A DNA stretch of 57,205 nucleotides from Deltaproteobacteria bacterium (GCA_020060215.1 JAGVAP010000085.1:1-57205); one strand, 5' to 3'; shown: positions 28,657 through 37,717, numbered from the stretch's first letter. Program-made: numbers and translations. The notes: a model not told the origin generated them from the letters alone.

Positions 28657-29889
28657 GTGGGGCGAACAGGAGGTCGAGGGGGCGGTTATCGTGTGGCAAT
28701 CGTAGGTGCGGGATCCGGGGGCCTTTCGGTCGCGGCGCGCTTGGCCGACAAGATCGACCCCCTGAACATAACCCTGATCGACCCGGCCCAACGTCATTTC
28801 TACCAGCCTCTGTGGACGCTCGTCGGCGCCGGTGTGACCAAGCTGGAGAATACGGTCAAAGACATGGACCGGATTGTCCCGAAGGGGATCCAGTGGCGCC
28901 GTCGGAAAGCGGTCCGCATTCTCCCGGAGCAAAAAGAGGTCCTCCTGGAGGACGGTGAGATCATTGAGTACGACTACCTCGTGATCGCGGCAGGCCTGAT
29001 CATGGATTTCGAAGGGATCCAGGGTGTAGACGGCGAGATCGGCAAGAACGGGATCTGCACCACCTATCTCCCGGATCATGCAGCGACAACCTACGAGACC
29101 ATCCGTCGCTTCAAAGGGGGGCGCCTCCTTTTCACGATGCCGCCCATGCCGATCAAATGCCCCGCCGCACCGCAGAAAATCATGTACCTGGCCGAGGAGA
29201 TTTTGAACCGGAACGGCGTCCGGAATGCATCCGAGATCATTTTCGCCACAGCCGCTTATGAAATGTTCTCTGTCCCGGAATTCTCCCGGGCACTGGAGCG
29301 GATCGTCAAAAAGAAGGGAATTGCCGTCAAATTCGGCCATCGTCTGATGAGAGTCGATGCCGCAACTGGATCCGCGTTTTTCGAGGTGAAGGAAAGACCG
29401 GAGTCTGAAACGACGGAGACGGTCTCCATGCATTATGACCTGCTCCATGTGGTGCCGCCCTCCGTTCCCCCGGCAATGATCCGGGAATCCGGACTGGCAC
29501 ACCCGGATGGGCCGCACAAGGGGTGGTTGGCCGTCGACCGGCATACCCTTCAGCACTTGAAGTATCCCAATGTGTTCGGCCTGGGCGATTGCGCCGGGAT
29601 TCCGACCTCCAAGACGGGGGCCGCCATCCGGAGGCAAGCGCCGGTCCTTGTGCACAACCTCCACTGTGAGGCCTCGGGCAGTGCCTATTTCAGGTACTAC
29701 AACGGATACACTTCCTGCCCGATCATTACCGGCTTCAGGAAAGTGATGCTGGCCGAATTCGGATACGGCGGCAAATTGATGCCCTCTTTCCCGGTAGATC
29801 CGACCGTGGAGCGAAGAACCATGTGGCTCCTCAAGAAACATTTCCTGCCTTTCATGTACTGGAAGGGACTGCTTCAGGGAATCGCATAG
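28657..29889 (+). CDS. sqr: Sulfide:quinone oxidoreductase, type II-like
   Basis: Membrane-associated flavoprotein that oxidises sulfide to sulfane sulfur and reduces quinone. 410 aa with GTG start (GGGAGGAT 7-14 nt upstream). FAD-binding VAIVGAGSGGLSVAARL at the N-terminus; HFYQPLWTLVGAG typical of the type II (mitochondrial SQOR-like) group; redox cysteines C168 (KCPAAPQK) and C354 (YTSCPIITG); second nucleotide motif VFGLGDCAGIPTSKT; C-terminal amphipathic helices (LKKHFLPFMYWKGLL) for membrane attachment. A third cysteine common in type I enzymes is not evident. It stands alone with a hairpin after it. Confidence 0.92.
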   Translation: MGRTGGRGGGYRVAIVGAGSGGLSVAARLADKIDPLNITLIDPAQRHFYQPLWTLVGAGVTKLENTVKDMDRIVPKGIQWRRRKAVRILPEQKEVLLEDGEIIEYDYLVIAAGLIMDFEGIQGVDGEIGKNGICTTYLPDHAATTYETIRRFKGGRLLFTMPPMPIKCPAAPQKIMYLAEEILNRNGVRNASEIIFATAAYEMFSVPEFSRALERIVKKKGIAVKFGHRLMRVDAATGSAFFEVKERPESETTETVSMHYDLLHVVPPSVPPAMIRESGLAHPDGPHKGWLAVDRHTLQHLKYPNVFGLGDCAGIPTSKTGAAIRRQAPVLVHNLHCEASGSAYFRYYNGYTSCPIITGFRKVMLAEFGYGGKLMPSFPVDPTVERRTMWLLKKHFLPFMYWKGLLQGIA

Positions 29890-29929
29890 GCGGATCCTTT
29901 CAAGGAGGTTCCTTCTCCTCCACCGCCTA
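29887..29929 (+). terminator. Nested hairpin after sqr
   Basis: Outer arms AGGCGG (29888-29893) and CCGCCT (29923-29928) enclose inner arms GGAGG (29904-29908) and CCTCC (29917-29921). The outer arm overlaps the stop codon. No T-run follows, so termination is uncertain. Confidence 0.4.
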
Positions 29930-30124
29930 TCGAGTGGAGATCTTCCTTGCCTATCCGCGAGAACGGGGGTAGTCTGGAACCCTGGCCATCCGGACCAGGT
30001 CAGAGGGATCATTGGCTCAGCCGGGAACCACCAGTTCTGGAAGGTTGGAACAATGGGATGATGCGTCGAAGAGGGCTTCTCGTGAGTCGTTCATGGGAGG
30101 CCTTTTTTTTTGAAGGAGGAGTGT

Positions 30125-30478
30125 ATGGGATTCTCACTGCTTCTTGCCGTTCTGGCCATAAAATTCAGGAAGGCTGCGCAGAAGAACGCGGATTTCAGAA
30201 GGTTCCTGATGGGCCATGAATGCAGCGTCGTCATCAAGACGAAGGACAACAGGCGGGGAAAAAGATTCATCTTCAGGCAGGGCGCGTTTTCATCGGACCG
30301 GGCGCTGAATGAATACGATGCGGCGATGATATGGAAGGATGCAAAGACGGCGTTTGCCGGACTCCGGGCCGGAGAAGACGGGATCAAGCGGGCACTCGGG
30401 AGCCATCTGGTGGGGATCGACGGGCAGCTGCATTCCTTCACCTGGTTCGGCGCGGCCCTGAAGTTCGTCACCACCTGA
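30125..30478 (+). CDS. Small SCP2-like hypothetical protein
   Basis: Protein of 117 aa beginning MGFSLLLAVLAIKFRKAAQK after GAAGGAGGAGTGT, with a short hydrophobic N-terminus that is not a clear signal peptide. The middle and end (HECSVVIKTKDNRRGKRFIF, ...DAAMIWKDAKTAFAGLRAGED, GIKRALGSHLVGIDGQL, ...FGAALKFV) resemble the SCP2/sterol-carrier fold, in which the final segment precedes a lipid pocket. It lies 86 nt upstream of the Fe-ADH/AOR pair on the same strand and may be cotranscribed. Binding a hydrophobic acyl substrate is a guess. Confidence 0.65.
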   Translation: MGFSLLLAVLAIKFRKAAQKNADFRRFLMGHECSVVIKTKDNRRGKRFIFRQGAFSSDRALNEYDAAMIWKDAKTAFAGLRAGEDGIKRALGSHLVGIDGQLHSFTWFGAALKFVTT

Positions 30479-30564
30479 CGCCTTCAGGCGGTAGTGCGCC
30501 CCTCTTCCCCTCGTGAAGAAGCCGGATCAGTGGTGGTGATGGGCTGCGGCGACAAGGAGGAGAG

Positions 30565-31860
30565 ATGAGTTACTGGTCGCATGAGTACCTGCTGAGGACA
30601 TGGGGAGGCCCCATGGTCCAGGCCGAGTTCCTCAAGGAGGTCCAGAAGCCGTTCTTCGTCCCCCGCATATTCTCCGGCCTCAACCTTTTTCTGGAAAAAG
30701 CCGGTCTTCTCCCCGATGCGGTCGATCTCGTGGCGAAGGAGTGCAGGACCAAGAGGGCGTTCATCGTGACCGACGAGTACGCGGTCCGTTTTGCCCCGAA
30801 GATCATGAGACCCTACGAGAAGAGGCACGGGATCAGGTTCGAGGTATGGGACAAGGCCAAACCCGACGCGCCGATCGACACGATCGAGGATTGTGCCCGG
30901 AGGATGCGGCGGTTCGGCCCCGACCTGATCTTTGCCGTGGGCGGCGGCTCATCGATGGATACCGCCAAGGGCGCCTGGCTCCTGTACGAACATCCGGATG
31001 CCGATGTGCGGATCCTGAGTCCGCTCGTGCCCCTGAACCTGCGGAACAAGGCCAGGCTGGTGGCCGTCCCGACCACGAGCGGGACCGGCTCCGAAGTCAC
31101 CGGCATTTCCGTCATCTCCTTCCCCGACGGCGTGAAGCTCGGCACAGGCGGCGCATTGCCGGAATTCGTCCCCGACTTTGCCCTGCTCGATCCGACCCTG
31201 ACCGTTGGAATGCCGCCGCAACTCACCGCCGGTACGGGCGGAGATGCACTGGCCCACGCCGTGGACGGCTTCATGGTTCCCCGGGCGGATGAACTGAACC
31301 AGGCGATTGCGCTCAAGGCCATCCAGATGATTTTCGAGTGGCTCCCCAAGGCGTTCAGGGACGGCAACGACCTCATGCCCAGAATCAAGATGCAGCAGGC
31401 GGCGATGATGGCGGGAATTCCCCTGTCCAATGCCGGGTCCGGGATCTCGCACGCCCTCGGCCATACCATCGGCGGCCTGTACCACATCCATCACGGCGCC
31501 ATGGTTCTGCTGTTCCTCCCCTATGAGCTTCAGGTCTATTCCAAGGCAACCGACCGCTACCTGGAGATATGCGATCTCCTTTCCATCCGGGACGACCGCT
31601 CGAATGCGCAAAGCCTCTCCAACCTGATCGAAAAGATACGCGGCCTGATGTCGGAGCTGAGACTCCCTTCCAGTCTTCGCGCTGCCGGTGTCTCCAGGGC
31701 TGACTTTGACCGGGACCTGGAGTCGATCCTCGACCAAACCCCGACCGATCCCGCCTTCTATTTCGGCTGGTTCGATCTGACGCGGGAGCAGTTGCGGGAC
31801 GTTTTTCTCTGCGCCTATGAGGGCAGACTGCTGGATATGCATTCCGAGCTGTGGAGGTGA
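30565..31860 (+). CDS. Iron-containing alcohol dehydrogenase
   Basis: NAD(P)-dependent group III alcohol dehydrogenase, 431 aa. Nucleotide-binding FAVGGGSSMDTAKG (about 125-140); PTTSGTGSEVTGISV; metal ligands D227 and H231 (GGDALAHAVDG) plus two histidines in HALGHTIGGLYHIHHG. The N-terminus is about 40 residues longer than minimal members (MSYWSHEYLLRTWGGP...). GACAAGGAGG precedes the ATG. It is separated by only 3 nt from the AOR gene, so the two likely interconvert an alcohol, aldehyde and acid together, with ferredoxin as the acceptor at the acid step. Confidence 0.92.
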   Translation: MSYWSHEYLLRTWGGPMVQAEFLKEVQKPFFVPRIFSGLNLFLEKAGLLPDAVDLVAKECRTKRAFIVTDEYAVRFAPKIMRPYEKRHGIRFEVWDKAKPDAPIDTIEDCARRMRRFGPDLIFAVGGGSSMDTAKGAWLLYEHPDADVRILSPLVPLNLRNKARLVAVPTTSGTGSEVTGISVISFPDGVKLGTGGALPEFVPDFALLDPTLTVGMPPQLTAGTGGDALAHAVDGFMVPRADELNQAIALKAIQMIFEWLPKAFRDGNDLMPRIKMQQAAMMAGIPLSNAGSGISHALGHTIGGLYHIHHGAMVLLFLPYELQVYSKATDRYLEICDLLSIRDDRSNAQSLSNLIEKIRGLMSELRLPSSLRAAGVSRADFDRDLESILDQTPTDPAFYFGWFDLTREQLRDVFLCAYEGRLLDMHSELWR

Positions 31861-31863
31861 TCC

Positions 31864-33699
31864 ATGAGGGGATATTTCAACAGGTTCCTGAAAGTGGATC
31901 TGACGACGGCGAGCCTGGAGGATCTCCCTCTCAGAGACGATGATCTCAGAGACTACGTCGGGGGTTCCACCCTGGCAGCCAGGATGATTTATGACCATGT
32001 GGGGCCGGGGATGAACCCCCTTGCGCCGGAGAACCCGCTGATCTTTGCCACCGGGCCGTTTATCGGCTCGAAGATACCCATGGTCAGCCGGGCGGTCGTC
32101 TGCGGGATAGCCCCCGGCAGCGGCCTCTGGGGGGAGGCCACCACGGGGGGCAGATTCCCCGTTCGCCTGAAGTCCACCGGATACGACGGCCTCCTGATCA
32201 CCGGAAAGGCCGAGAAGCCGGTCTGCCTGGTGGTCGCGGGTGGAAAGGCGGAAATCAGGCCCGCCGAACGGCTGTGGGGCAAGGATACCTACGCAACCCA
32301 GGCGATGATCGCCGCGGAAGTCGGGGAAAGGGCTTCGGCCGCCTGTATCGGTGCCGGCGGAGAGAAGCTGATCCGGTATGCCGGCATCGTGAACGACGAC
32401 GGCAGGACGGCGGGGCGGTGCGGACTGGGAGCGCTGATGGGGGCGAAGAATCTCAAGGCGGTGGTGGTGTCGGGGACCCGGCGGCCTGAGGTTGCAGACG
32501 AGGAAAGAGTGAAGAGGCTTGTCGAGGAGACACGGGAATGCATCAGGAGCTTCCCGAACGCGAACGGATACCGTTTGTACGGCACCAACATGTACATGGA
32601 TCTCGGCATGCGGTTGGGGGACGTGCCTGCCAAGTATTTCACCAAGAGCGTCTTTCCCGCGGAGAAGCTCCACGGCCCCGCCTTCAGGACGCGCTACCGG
32701 ATGGCCAGCGACGCCTGCGCCGGCTGTCCGATCGGATGCGGCAGAGTCATCAAGGACTTCAGTCCCGAAATCCGGCGCGTCGATGGGCCCGAATACGAGA
32801 CGGTCGCCGCCTTCGGGCCGCTCTGCATGAACTTCGACATCGACTCCATCGTCCGGGCAAACCATTTCTGCAATCTCCACGGGATCGATTCCATCTCTGC
32901 CGGCGTATCGATCGCCTTCGCGATGCATCTCTACGAGAAGGGTGTCCTCACGGAAAAAGAGGCGGGCATGGAGATACGGTGGGGAGACCCGGAGGTGATT
33001 CTGCGGCTGCTGGAGTCGATCATCGCCCAGGAGGGCATCGGCGCCGTCCTGTCCGGGGGCGTCAGGGAAATGGCCGCCGCGTTCGGCGCCGATCCCGAAG
33101 AGGCGGCGCACGTGAAAGGGCTGGAATTCCCGATGCACGACTCCCGGGCCTATCAGGGCGCGGCGCTGGCGTATGCCGTCGGCCCCCGGGGCGCCTGTCA
33201 TCTCAAGGGAAGCCTCTACAGCCTGGATGCCCCGGGAAACGAATCGGCCCTGGAACTGGGGATCAGCTTCAGCAACAAGAACGATCCGGTGCAGAAAGGG
33301 GCGATGACGGCGAAGCTGCTCCAGTTCTGCGAGATCTACAACAGCTTCACCCTGTGTCAGTTTTCGCCGATGACGGCTCCCATGATCGCCCGGGGGCTGG
33401 CGGCGATTACCGGCATGCCGGTAGGCACGATGGACCTGCTCACCTTCGGCGAGCGTTCGCTGAACCTCAAACGGGCGATCAACAATCGGCTGGGCGTCAC
33501 GCGGAAAGACGACAGACTCCCGAGGATCGTTCGGCAGGCGCTCAAGGAAGGGGCGACGGCGGGGATCGAGCCCTCCATGGAGATCATGCTGAGGGAATTC
33601 TATGAAGTGAGCGGATGGGACCTGGAAACCGGCAAGCCGACCAGGGAGCGGCTCGTCCAACTGGGGCTCGAGCAGGCCGCAAACGATCTCTGGGGGTGA
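31864..33699 (+). CDS. aor: Aldehyde:ferredoxin oxidoreductase (tungsten-type AOR)
   Basis: Oxidises aldehydes to acids, or reduces acids at low potential, with ferredoxin; a tungsten bis-pterin enzyme in the family. 611 aa. N-terminal domain MRGYFNRFLKVDLTT with the pterin-contact regions FATGPFIGSKIP and SRAVVCGIAPGSGLWGEA; [4Fe-4S] ligands C285, C288 and C292 (CAGCPIGCGR) and the distal C498 (FTLCQFSP); EYETVAAFGPL in the catalytic domain. Complete and of normal length. Located 3 nt after the Fe-ADH gene. Confidence 0.95.
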   Translation: MRGYFNRFLKVDLTTASLEDLPLRDDDLRDYVGGSTLAARMIYDHVGPGMNPLAPENPLIFATGPFIGSKIPMVSRAVVCGIAPGSGLWGEATTGGRFPVRLKSTGYDGLLITGKAEKPVCLVVAGGKAEIRPAERLWGKDTYATQAMIAAEVGERASAACIGAGGEKLIRYAGIVNDDGRTAGRCGLGALMGAKNLKAVVVSGTRRPEVADEERVKRLVEETRECIRSFPNANGYRLYGTNMYMDLGMRLGDVPAKYFTKSVFPAEKLHGPAFRTRYRMASDACAGCPIGCGRVIKDFSPEIRRVDGPEYETVAAFGPLCMNFDIDSIVRANHFCNLHGIDSISAGVSIAFAMHLYEKGVLTEKEAGMEIRWGDPEVILRLLESIIAQEGIGAVLSGGVREMAAAFGADPEEAAHVKGLEFPMHDSRAYQGAALAYAVGPRGACHLKGSLYSLDAPGNESALELGISFSNKNDPVQKGAMTAKLLQFCEIYNSFTLCQFSPMTAPMIARGLAAITGMPVGTMDLLTFGERSLNLKRAINNRLGVTRKDDRLPRIVRQALKEGATAGIEPSMEIMLREFYEVSGWDLETGKPTRERLVQLGLEQAANDLWG

Positions 33700-33711
33700 G
33701 CGCAAGCCTTC

Positions 33712-34194
33712 CTACGATGCAGGTGCGAGCACCAGATCAAACTCCCCCTCCCTGCTCCCCTTTTCCGGATAGTGCTGCGTAACGAGCGTCTTGTGTCCCG
33801 GTGCGGTGACCCGGATATGGATATGAGGAGGTCTGTTCGTGTACTTGGGCGGAAAATTGCTCTGGAACAGGAAATCACCTGATCGGTCCGTGAGGACCGT
33901 AGCCCGGTGCTCATCATTGTATCTGCCGTCCGGGCCGGCCAGCCACAATTCAACGCGAGCCCCTGGAATGGGGGAGCAGTCTGTAGCCGACTTCACTTCG
34001 CCCGAAAGGGTATATCCTTCCCCTACCGAAGTTCGCATCGGCGCGTTGGGTTCATAAAACGGCCCCAGGCTGTCCGGGGTCGTCGGTTCGCACGCGGGCG
34101 GCTTCTGCTCTGATCTCTGGGCCGAAGATTCTCCCGGGTAAAGGCCTGCAAGAAGAACCGCTCCCAACAAAAGGAACATGAATCTGACGATCAT
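33712..34194 (-). CDS. Secreted intradiol ring-cleavage dioxygenase-like protein
   Basis: 160-aa exported protein. The signal peptide MIVRFMFLLLGAVLLAGLYP ends near GESSA/QR, followed by a single dioxygenase_C beta-sandwich. The four iron(III) ligands of catechol/protocatechuate dioxygenases are visible: Tyr in DGRYNDEH, Tyr in PPKYTNRPP, and two His in PHIHIRV. The typical N-terminal helical dimerisation domain is absent, as in the small periplasmic members. ATG 34194 follows AGGAGGATTCAGCAAG; a longer reading frame to 34272 is not supported. It faces the AOR gene with a 12-nt gap. Intradiol cleavage needs oxygen, which is odd beside an oxygen-sensitive AOR. Confidence 0.85.
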   Translation of the reverse strand: MIVRFMFLLLGAVLLAGLYPGESSAQRSEQKPPACEPTTPDSLGPFYEPNAPMRTSVGEGYTLSGEVKSATDCSPIPGARVELWLAGPDGRYNDEHRATVLTDRSGDFLFQSNFPPKYTNRPPHIHIRVTAPGHKTLVTQHYPEKGSREGEFDLVLAPAS

Positions 34195-34393
34195 CTTGCT
34201 GAATCCTCCTGTGCTGAGAGTCAAGCGCCGACTCAAGGTCGGCCCTGATGCGTTCACAAAAAGGATAATCATCGAGCCTCTCGGGGCAATGTCCTATCGG
34301 GCCTCTGGACAACCTGAATCTGCTAAAGTTCAGGAGGCCAAAGGCCGACGAACGAACCAGGTTCTGGAAAATAGCTCATAACGAGGTTGCCGC

Positions 34394-35539
34394 ATGGAAC
34401 GGAAATTCGCCCGCGCCATGGTTCCGCTGGTTTCCATTTTTTTCGTCCTCTCCTGCCAGACGCCGGATCAGCCTCGTGAACGGCAACGGACTCCGTCCCT
34501 TTCGGGAGACGAATCCGGCCGAAAAGTGATCCCATATATCGACGCCCACAACCACCTGTTCGGGGGACCGAGACGGGACGAGGATTACGTCGGCGCGGGA
34601 AACAGGGCGCTCACCAGGATGGATGCGCTGGGAATCAGGAAGATGCTCATCATGCCGCCGCCCCTCTCTTCGGACCATCCCGTGATCTTCGACATGGAGG
34701 AAATGCTCCCGGTCGTTCGGAACCACCCGGACCGGTTTGCGGTCCTCGGGGGAGGGGGCACCCTCAATGTGATGATCCATCGCGCCCACAGGGACGGCGT
34801 CGTGACGAACGAGGTGCGGGAGCGATTTCGGGCCAGGGCCCAGGATATCCTTTCAAAGGGGGGAGTCGGGTTCGGGGAGTTCGCGGTGGAGCACTTCTCG
34901 TTTGCACCCGATCATCCGTACGAGTCGGTCCCTGCGGATCATCCGCTGTTTCTTCTCCTTGCAGACATTGCCGGAGAAAAGGGTGCCCCGATAGACATCC
35001 ACATGGAGGCCGTTCCCAGGGACATGGATCTGCCGGCCCGCAGGATCCTTACCCGCTCGGGGAACAATCCTGCCGGGCTTCGGGAGAATCTGCCTGCCTT
35101 CGAGAGGCTTCTTGCCCATAACCGAAAGGCCAGGATCATCTGGGCCCACGTGGGCTGGTGCAACACGGGAATGAGAACGGCGACCCTCTGCCGCGATCTC
35201 CTCGGGAGGCACCCCAACCTCTACATGAGTTTCAAGCTGAGCCCGGAGTCCGTCCCGGAGACCCGGCCGATCGGTCCGGACGAGAAATCCATCCGGCCGG
35301 AGTGGCTGGAGCTGCTTCGGGACTTCCCCGATCGGTTCGTCATCGGTACGGACCAGTTCTACGGCCCTCCGGGGGCGAGGCAGATCGGCCCTCAGAAGAC
35401 CGAGGCCACCAGGCTGCTGATGGACCTGCTGCCGCCGGACCTTGCCCGCCGGGTAGGCATGGAAAACCCCATCAACCTCTTCAGGCTGGACGGAGGGGTC
35501 TCATATTCCGTCTCGTCAGTCGCTCGATTGGGCCGTTGA
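34394..35539 (+). CDS. Amidohydrolase-family lipoprotein (Amidohydro_2 type)
   Basis: 381 aa. N-terminal lipoprotein signal (PLVSIFFVLSC, lipobox LSC, lipidated Cys near residue 21) and a TIM-barrel of the amidohydrolase 2 family. Metal-site motifs: PYIDAHNHLF (HxH), DIHMEA, IIWAHVGW, and GTDQFYGPP near the C-terminus, where the last Asp binds metal. Such proteins act as hydrolases or decarboxylases; a location outside the cytosol is unusual for the decarboxylases. It is divergent from the intradiol dioxygenase-like gene, from which it is separated by about 200 nt. Confidence 0.82.
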   Translation: MERKFARAMVPLVSIFFVLSCQTPDQPRERQRTPSLSGDESGRKVIPYIDAHNHLFGGPRRDEDYVGAGNRALTRMDALGIRKMLIMPPPLSSDHPVIFDMEEMLPVVRNHPDRFAVLGGGGTLNVMIHRAHRDGVVTNEVRERFRARAQDILSKGGVGFGEFAVEHFSFAPDHPYESVPADHPLFLLLADIAGEKGAPIDIHMEAVPRDMDLPARRILTRSGNNPAGLRENLPAFERLLAHNRKARIIWAHVGWCNTGMRTATLCRDLLGRHPNLYMSFKLSPESVPETRPIGPDEKSIRPEWLELLRDFPDRFVIGTDQFYGPPGARQIGPQKTEATRLLMDLLPPDLARRVGMENPINLFRLDGGVSYSVSSVARLGR

Positions 35540-35621
35540 TCAGGGGTAAGCATGTGACCTAATCTACGGAGCAGCAGGAGTCCCATTCTCGATCTCCGCC
35601 AAATTTTATCCAAGAAATCTC

Positions 35622-35650
35622 TTGACAACCTCTGGGCACATGCATAAACA
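35622..35650 (+). promoter_or_regulatory. Promoter of the tetR-led catabolic cluster
   Basis: TTGACA (35622-35627), a 17-bp spacer and TAAACA (35645-35650), a near-consensus sigma-70 arrangement. The predicted transcription start falls inside the palindrome at 35654-35665. Confidence 0.7.
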
Positions 35651-35653
35651 ATG

Positions 35654-35665
35654 GACCGAACGGTC
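35654..35665. promoter_or_regulatory. Candidate TetR operator GACCG-AA-CGGTC
   Basis: A perfect 5-2-5 palindrome placed at the predicted transcription start, just after the -10 box. ACCGnnCGGT cores are typical of TetR-family repressors of acyl-CoA metabolism. The position implies autorepression of tetR, and perhaps of the genes downstream. Confidence 0.6.
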
Positions 35666-35839
35666 AGTCCAGAGGGAACCTCACAGTTGCATAAAGCAAG
35701 GGCAATGTCGTCTTCGCAAATGGGGAGGCTACATGAATTGTGGAGGAATATGGTCGGTAATGAATGCCGAGCATTGCCCCTCTCGATCTCACTGCCGGTG
35801 AATTCCCGGCACCTGAATTTGTGCAACGCTAGAGGGAAC

Positions 35840-36451
35840 ATGAACAACAACAAGAAAGGCGACGTGAAGGAGCTGATACTCCGGGAAAGCACCAGGCTTT
35901 TCCTGGCCAACGGTTTCAAGGGGACATCCGTAGAAGAGATTACGAAGGCGGCTGGGGTCGGCAAAGGGACGCTCTACTGGTACTTCAAGAGCAAGGACGA
36001 GATCCTCCTGAATATCTTCAGAAGGTTCGAGCACAACTTCGTGGACGCGCTGATCCGGGCCGTTTCCGAATGCGATGGGAATTTCATTTCAAAGTACAAG
36101 ATCTTTCATAAAGTGGCCACAGAGTTCGCCAGAGACGACAGGGACCTGGCCCTGGCCTCCAATGCGCTCCTGAACGAGATCGTGGGGACGAATACCGAGT
36201 CCGAGGAGGTGGTAAGGGCCATTTATGAAAAATACCGCCGCTTCGTGGAGAAGATGCTGGAGGATGGGAAGGAGGACGGCTCTGTCAACCCGGAGTTGGA
36301 CACGGTCCTTTACTCGCACGTGGTCAACGCATGCCATGCGGGCATGCTCGTGCAGTGGTTTCTGGGAGGGGAATCTCTGGATGTGCGGGCATTTGTGAGA
36401 ACATTCAGGGATGCCATCCTGAGGATGGTCACTGAAAGGCCGGCGAAGTAG
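35840..36451 (+). CDS. TetR/AcrR-family transcriptional regulator
   Basis: 203-aa repressor. N-terminal helix-turn-helix (about 8-55: LILRESTRLFLANGFKGTSV, EEITKAAGVGKGTLYWYFKS, KDEIL) is the classic TetR signature. The helical ligand domain is about 65-200. The start at ATG 35840 follows AGAGGGAAC; the reading frame extends upstream but crosses the promoter, leaving a 190-nt leader. It is the first gene of the plus-strand cluster to 54227; its ligand is likely an acyl-CoA formed by the pathway, by analogy with FadR/PaaR-type TetR proteins. Confidence 0.9.
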   Translation: MNNNKKGDVKELILRESTRLFLANGFKGTSVEEITKAAGVGKGTLYWYFKSKDEILLNIFRRFEHNFVDALIRAVSECDGNFISKYKIFHKVATEFARDDRDLALASNALLNEIVGTNTESEEVVRAIYEKYRRFVEKMLEDGKEDGSVNPELDTVLYSHVVNACHAGMLVQWFLGGESLDVRAFVRTFRDAILRMVTERPAK

Positions 36452-36536
36452 TACCTGGCGCCGTAAGACACGTTATCCGCCCGATGCCCTTCTTATGGAA
36501 CCACAGGCCTCCGCACTCTTCAACAGGGGGGACAAA

Positions 36537-37706
36537 ATGGATTTCAATCTGAGCAAGGAACAGCGCGACATCAAGAGGGCGGCGAGGGACTTTGCCGAGG
36601 GGGAGTTCCCAGACATCGCAAAGGAATGCGACAGGGAGGAAAAAGCGGATCGTGGGCTCATAAGAAAGGCGTGTGATCTCGGATTTGTAGGGGTCTTCAT
36701 CCCCGAGGAATACGGGGGGGTCGGGTATGGATATTTCGAGAGCGGACTGGTAATGGAAGAATTCTGGCGCGTGGATCCAGGCCTGGGCAGCCAGATAGAG
36801 AGTGTGTGTTTCGGGAGCGAGATGATCCTCCTCTTCGGCACGGAAGAGCAGAAGAACAAATACCTCCCCCCCCTCTGCAGAGGAGAAGCGATCAGCGGGA
36901 CGGCCGTCACGGAGCCGGATGCAGGGAGCGACGTCCTGTCCGTGTCTACCAGGGCCGTGAAGAACAACGGCGGGTACCTCATCAACGGGACCAAGATGTT
37001 CATCTCGAATGCCTCCATCGCCGATTTCCTGGTCACCCTCTGTCTCACGAACCCGGATGCCGCTTCTCCCCACGAGCGGCACAGCGTCATGGTGGTTGAG
37101 ACGAGCCGTGCGGGTCTGGAGAGGAACAAGCTGAAAGGCAAACTCGGAATACGGGCCCATGACACGGCGGAGGTCGTCTTTCGGGACGTGTGGGTTCCCG
37201 AAGGAAACCGGATCGGCGAAGAGGGCAGGGGATTTCGATACTTCATGGATTTCTTCAACCGCTCCAGGGCGTATGTCGCTGCGCAAGGGGTCGGGATTGC
37301 GCAAGGGGCGCTCGAAATGGCGGTAAAGCACGTCACGAAAAGAAGGCAGTTCGGACAGCCCCTCTCCTCTTTTCAGATCGTCCAGTGCAAACTGGCCGAA
37401 ATGGCCACCCTTACCGAGGCGGCCAGGAACCTCGTGTACAAGGCTGCCTGGAAACTGGACCACGGGGACGTACAGCCCATGCTCATCTCCATGGCCAAGT
37501 GGTTTGCCGGAGAGACGGGGGTGAAGGTGGTCGACGAAGCCCTGCAGCTGCACGGAGGGTACGGCTACCTGGATGAATACGACATCAGCCGGTTTTACAG
37601 GGACGCCAAGATCGTGGAGATCTACGAGGGGTCCAAGGAGGTGGAGAAGCTTGTCATCGCGAGGCAGTTGCTGCAAAAGCATGGATTGAGCATCCTGGGC
37701 TGGTGA
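36537..37706 (+). CDS. Acyl-CoA dehydrogenase 1
   Basis: FAD enzyme that introduces the alpha-beta double bond in an acyl-CoA and passes electrons to ETF. 389 aa. Acyl-CoA dehydrogenase signature TAVTEPDAGSDVLS and the C-terminal signature region QLHGGYGYLDEYDISRFYRD; catalytic base E364 (EIYEGSKEV). RRQFGQPLSSFQ is the FAD-binding arginine region. The start at 36537 follows AGGGGGGACAAA; an in-frame ATG at 36495 is less likely. The paralogue at 53064 shares the layout and catalytic position, bracketing the cluster. Confidence 0.93.
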   Translation: MDFNLSKEQRDIKRAARDFAEGEFPDIAKECDREEKADRGLIRKACDLGFVGVFIPEEYGGVGYGYFESGLVMEEFWRVDPGLGSQIESVCFGSEMILLFGTEEQKNKYLPPLCRGEAISGTAVTEPDAGSDVLSVSTRAVKNNGGYLINGTKMFISNASIADFLVTLCLTNPDAASPHERHSVMVVETSRAGLERNKLKGKLGIRAHDTAEVVFRDVWVPEGNRIGEEGRGFRYFMDFFNRSRAYVAAQGVGIAQGALEMAVKHVTKRRQFGQPLSSFQIVQCKLAEMATLTEAARNLVYKAAWKLDHGDVQPMLISMAKWFAGETGVKVVDEALQLHGGYGYLDEYDISRFYRDAKIVEIYEGSKEVEKLVIARQLLQKHGLSILGW

Positions 37707-37717
37707 AAGGGGTCGGT

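Noticed and set aside
30949..33705. A 918-codon open frame on the minus strand
   Set aside because: Antisense to Fe-ADH and AOR, a common effect in high-GC genes; contains no recognisable protein motif.
36429..37682. A 417-codon minus-strand frame opposite the first acyl-CoA dehydrogenase
   Set aside because: Shadow of a well-conserved dehydrogenase; no family similarity.
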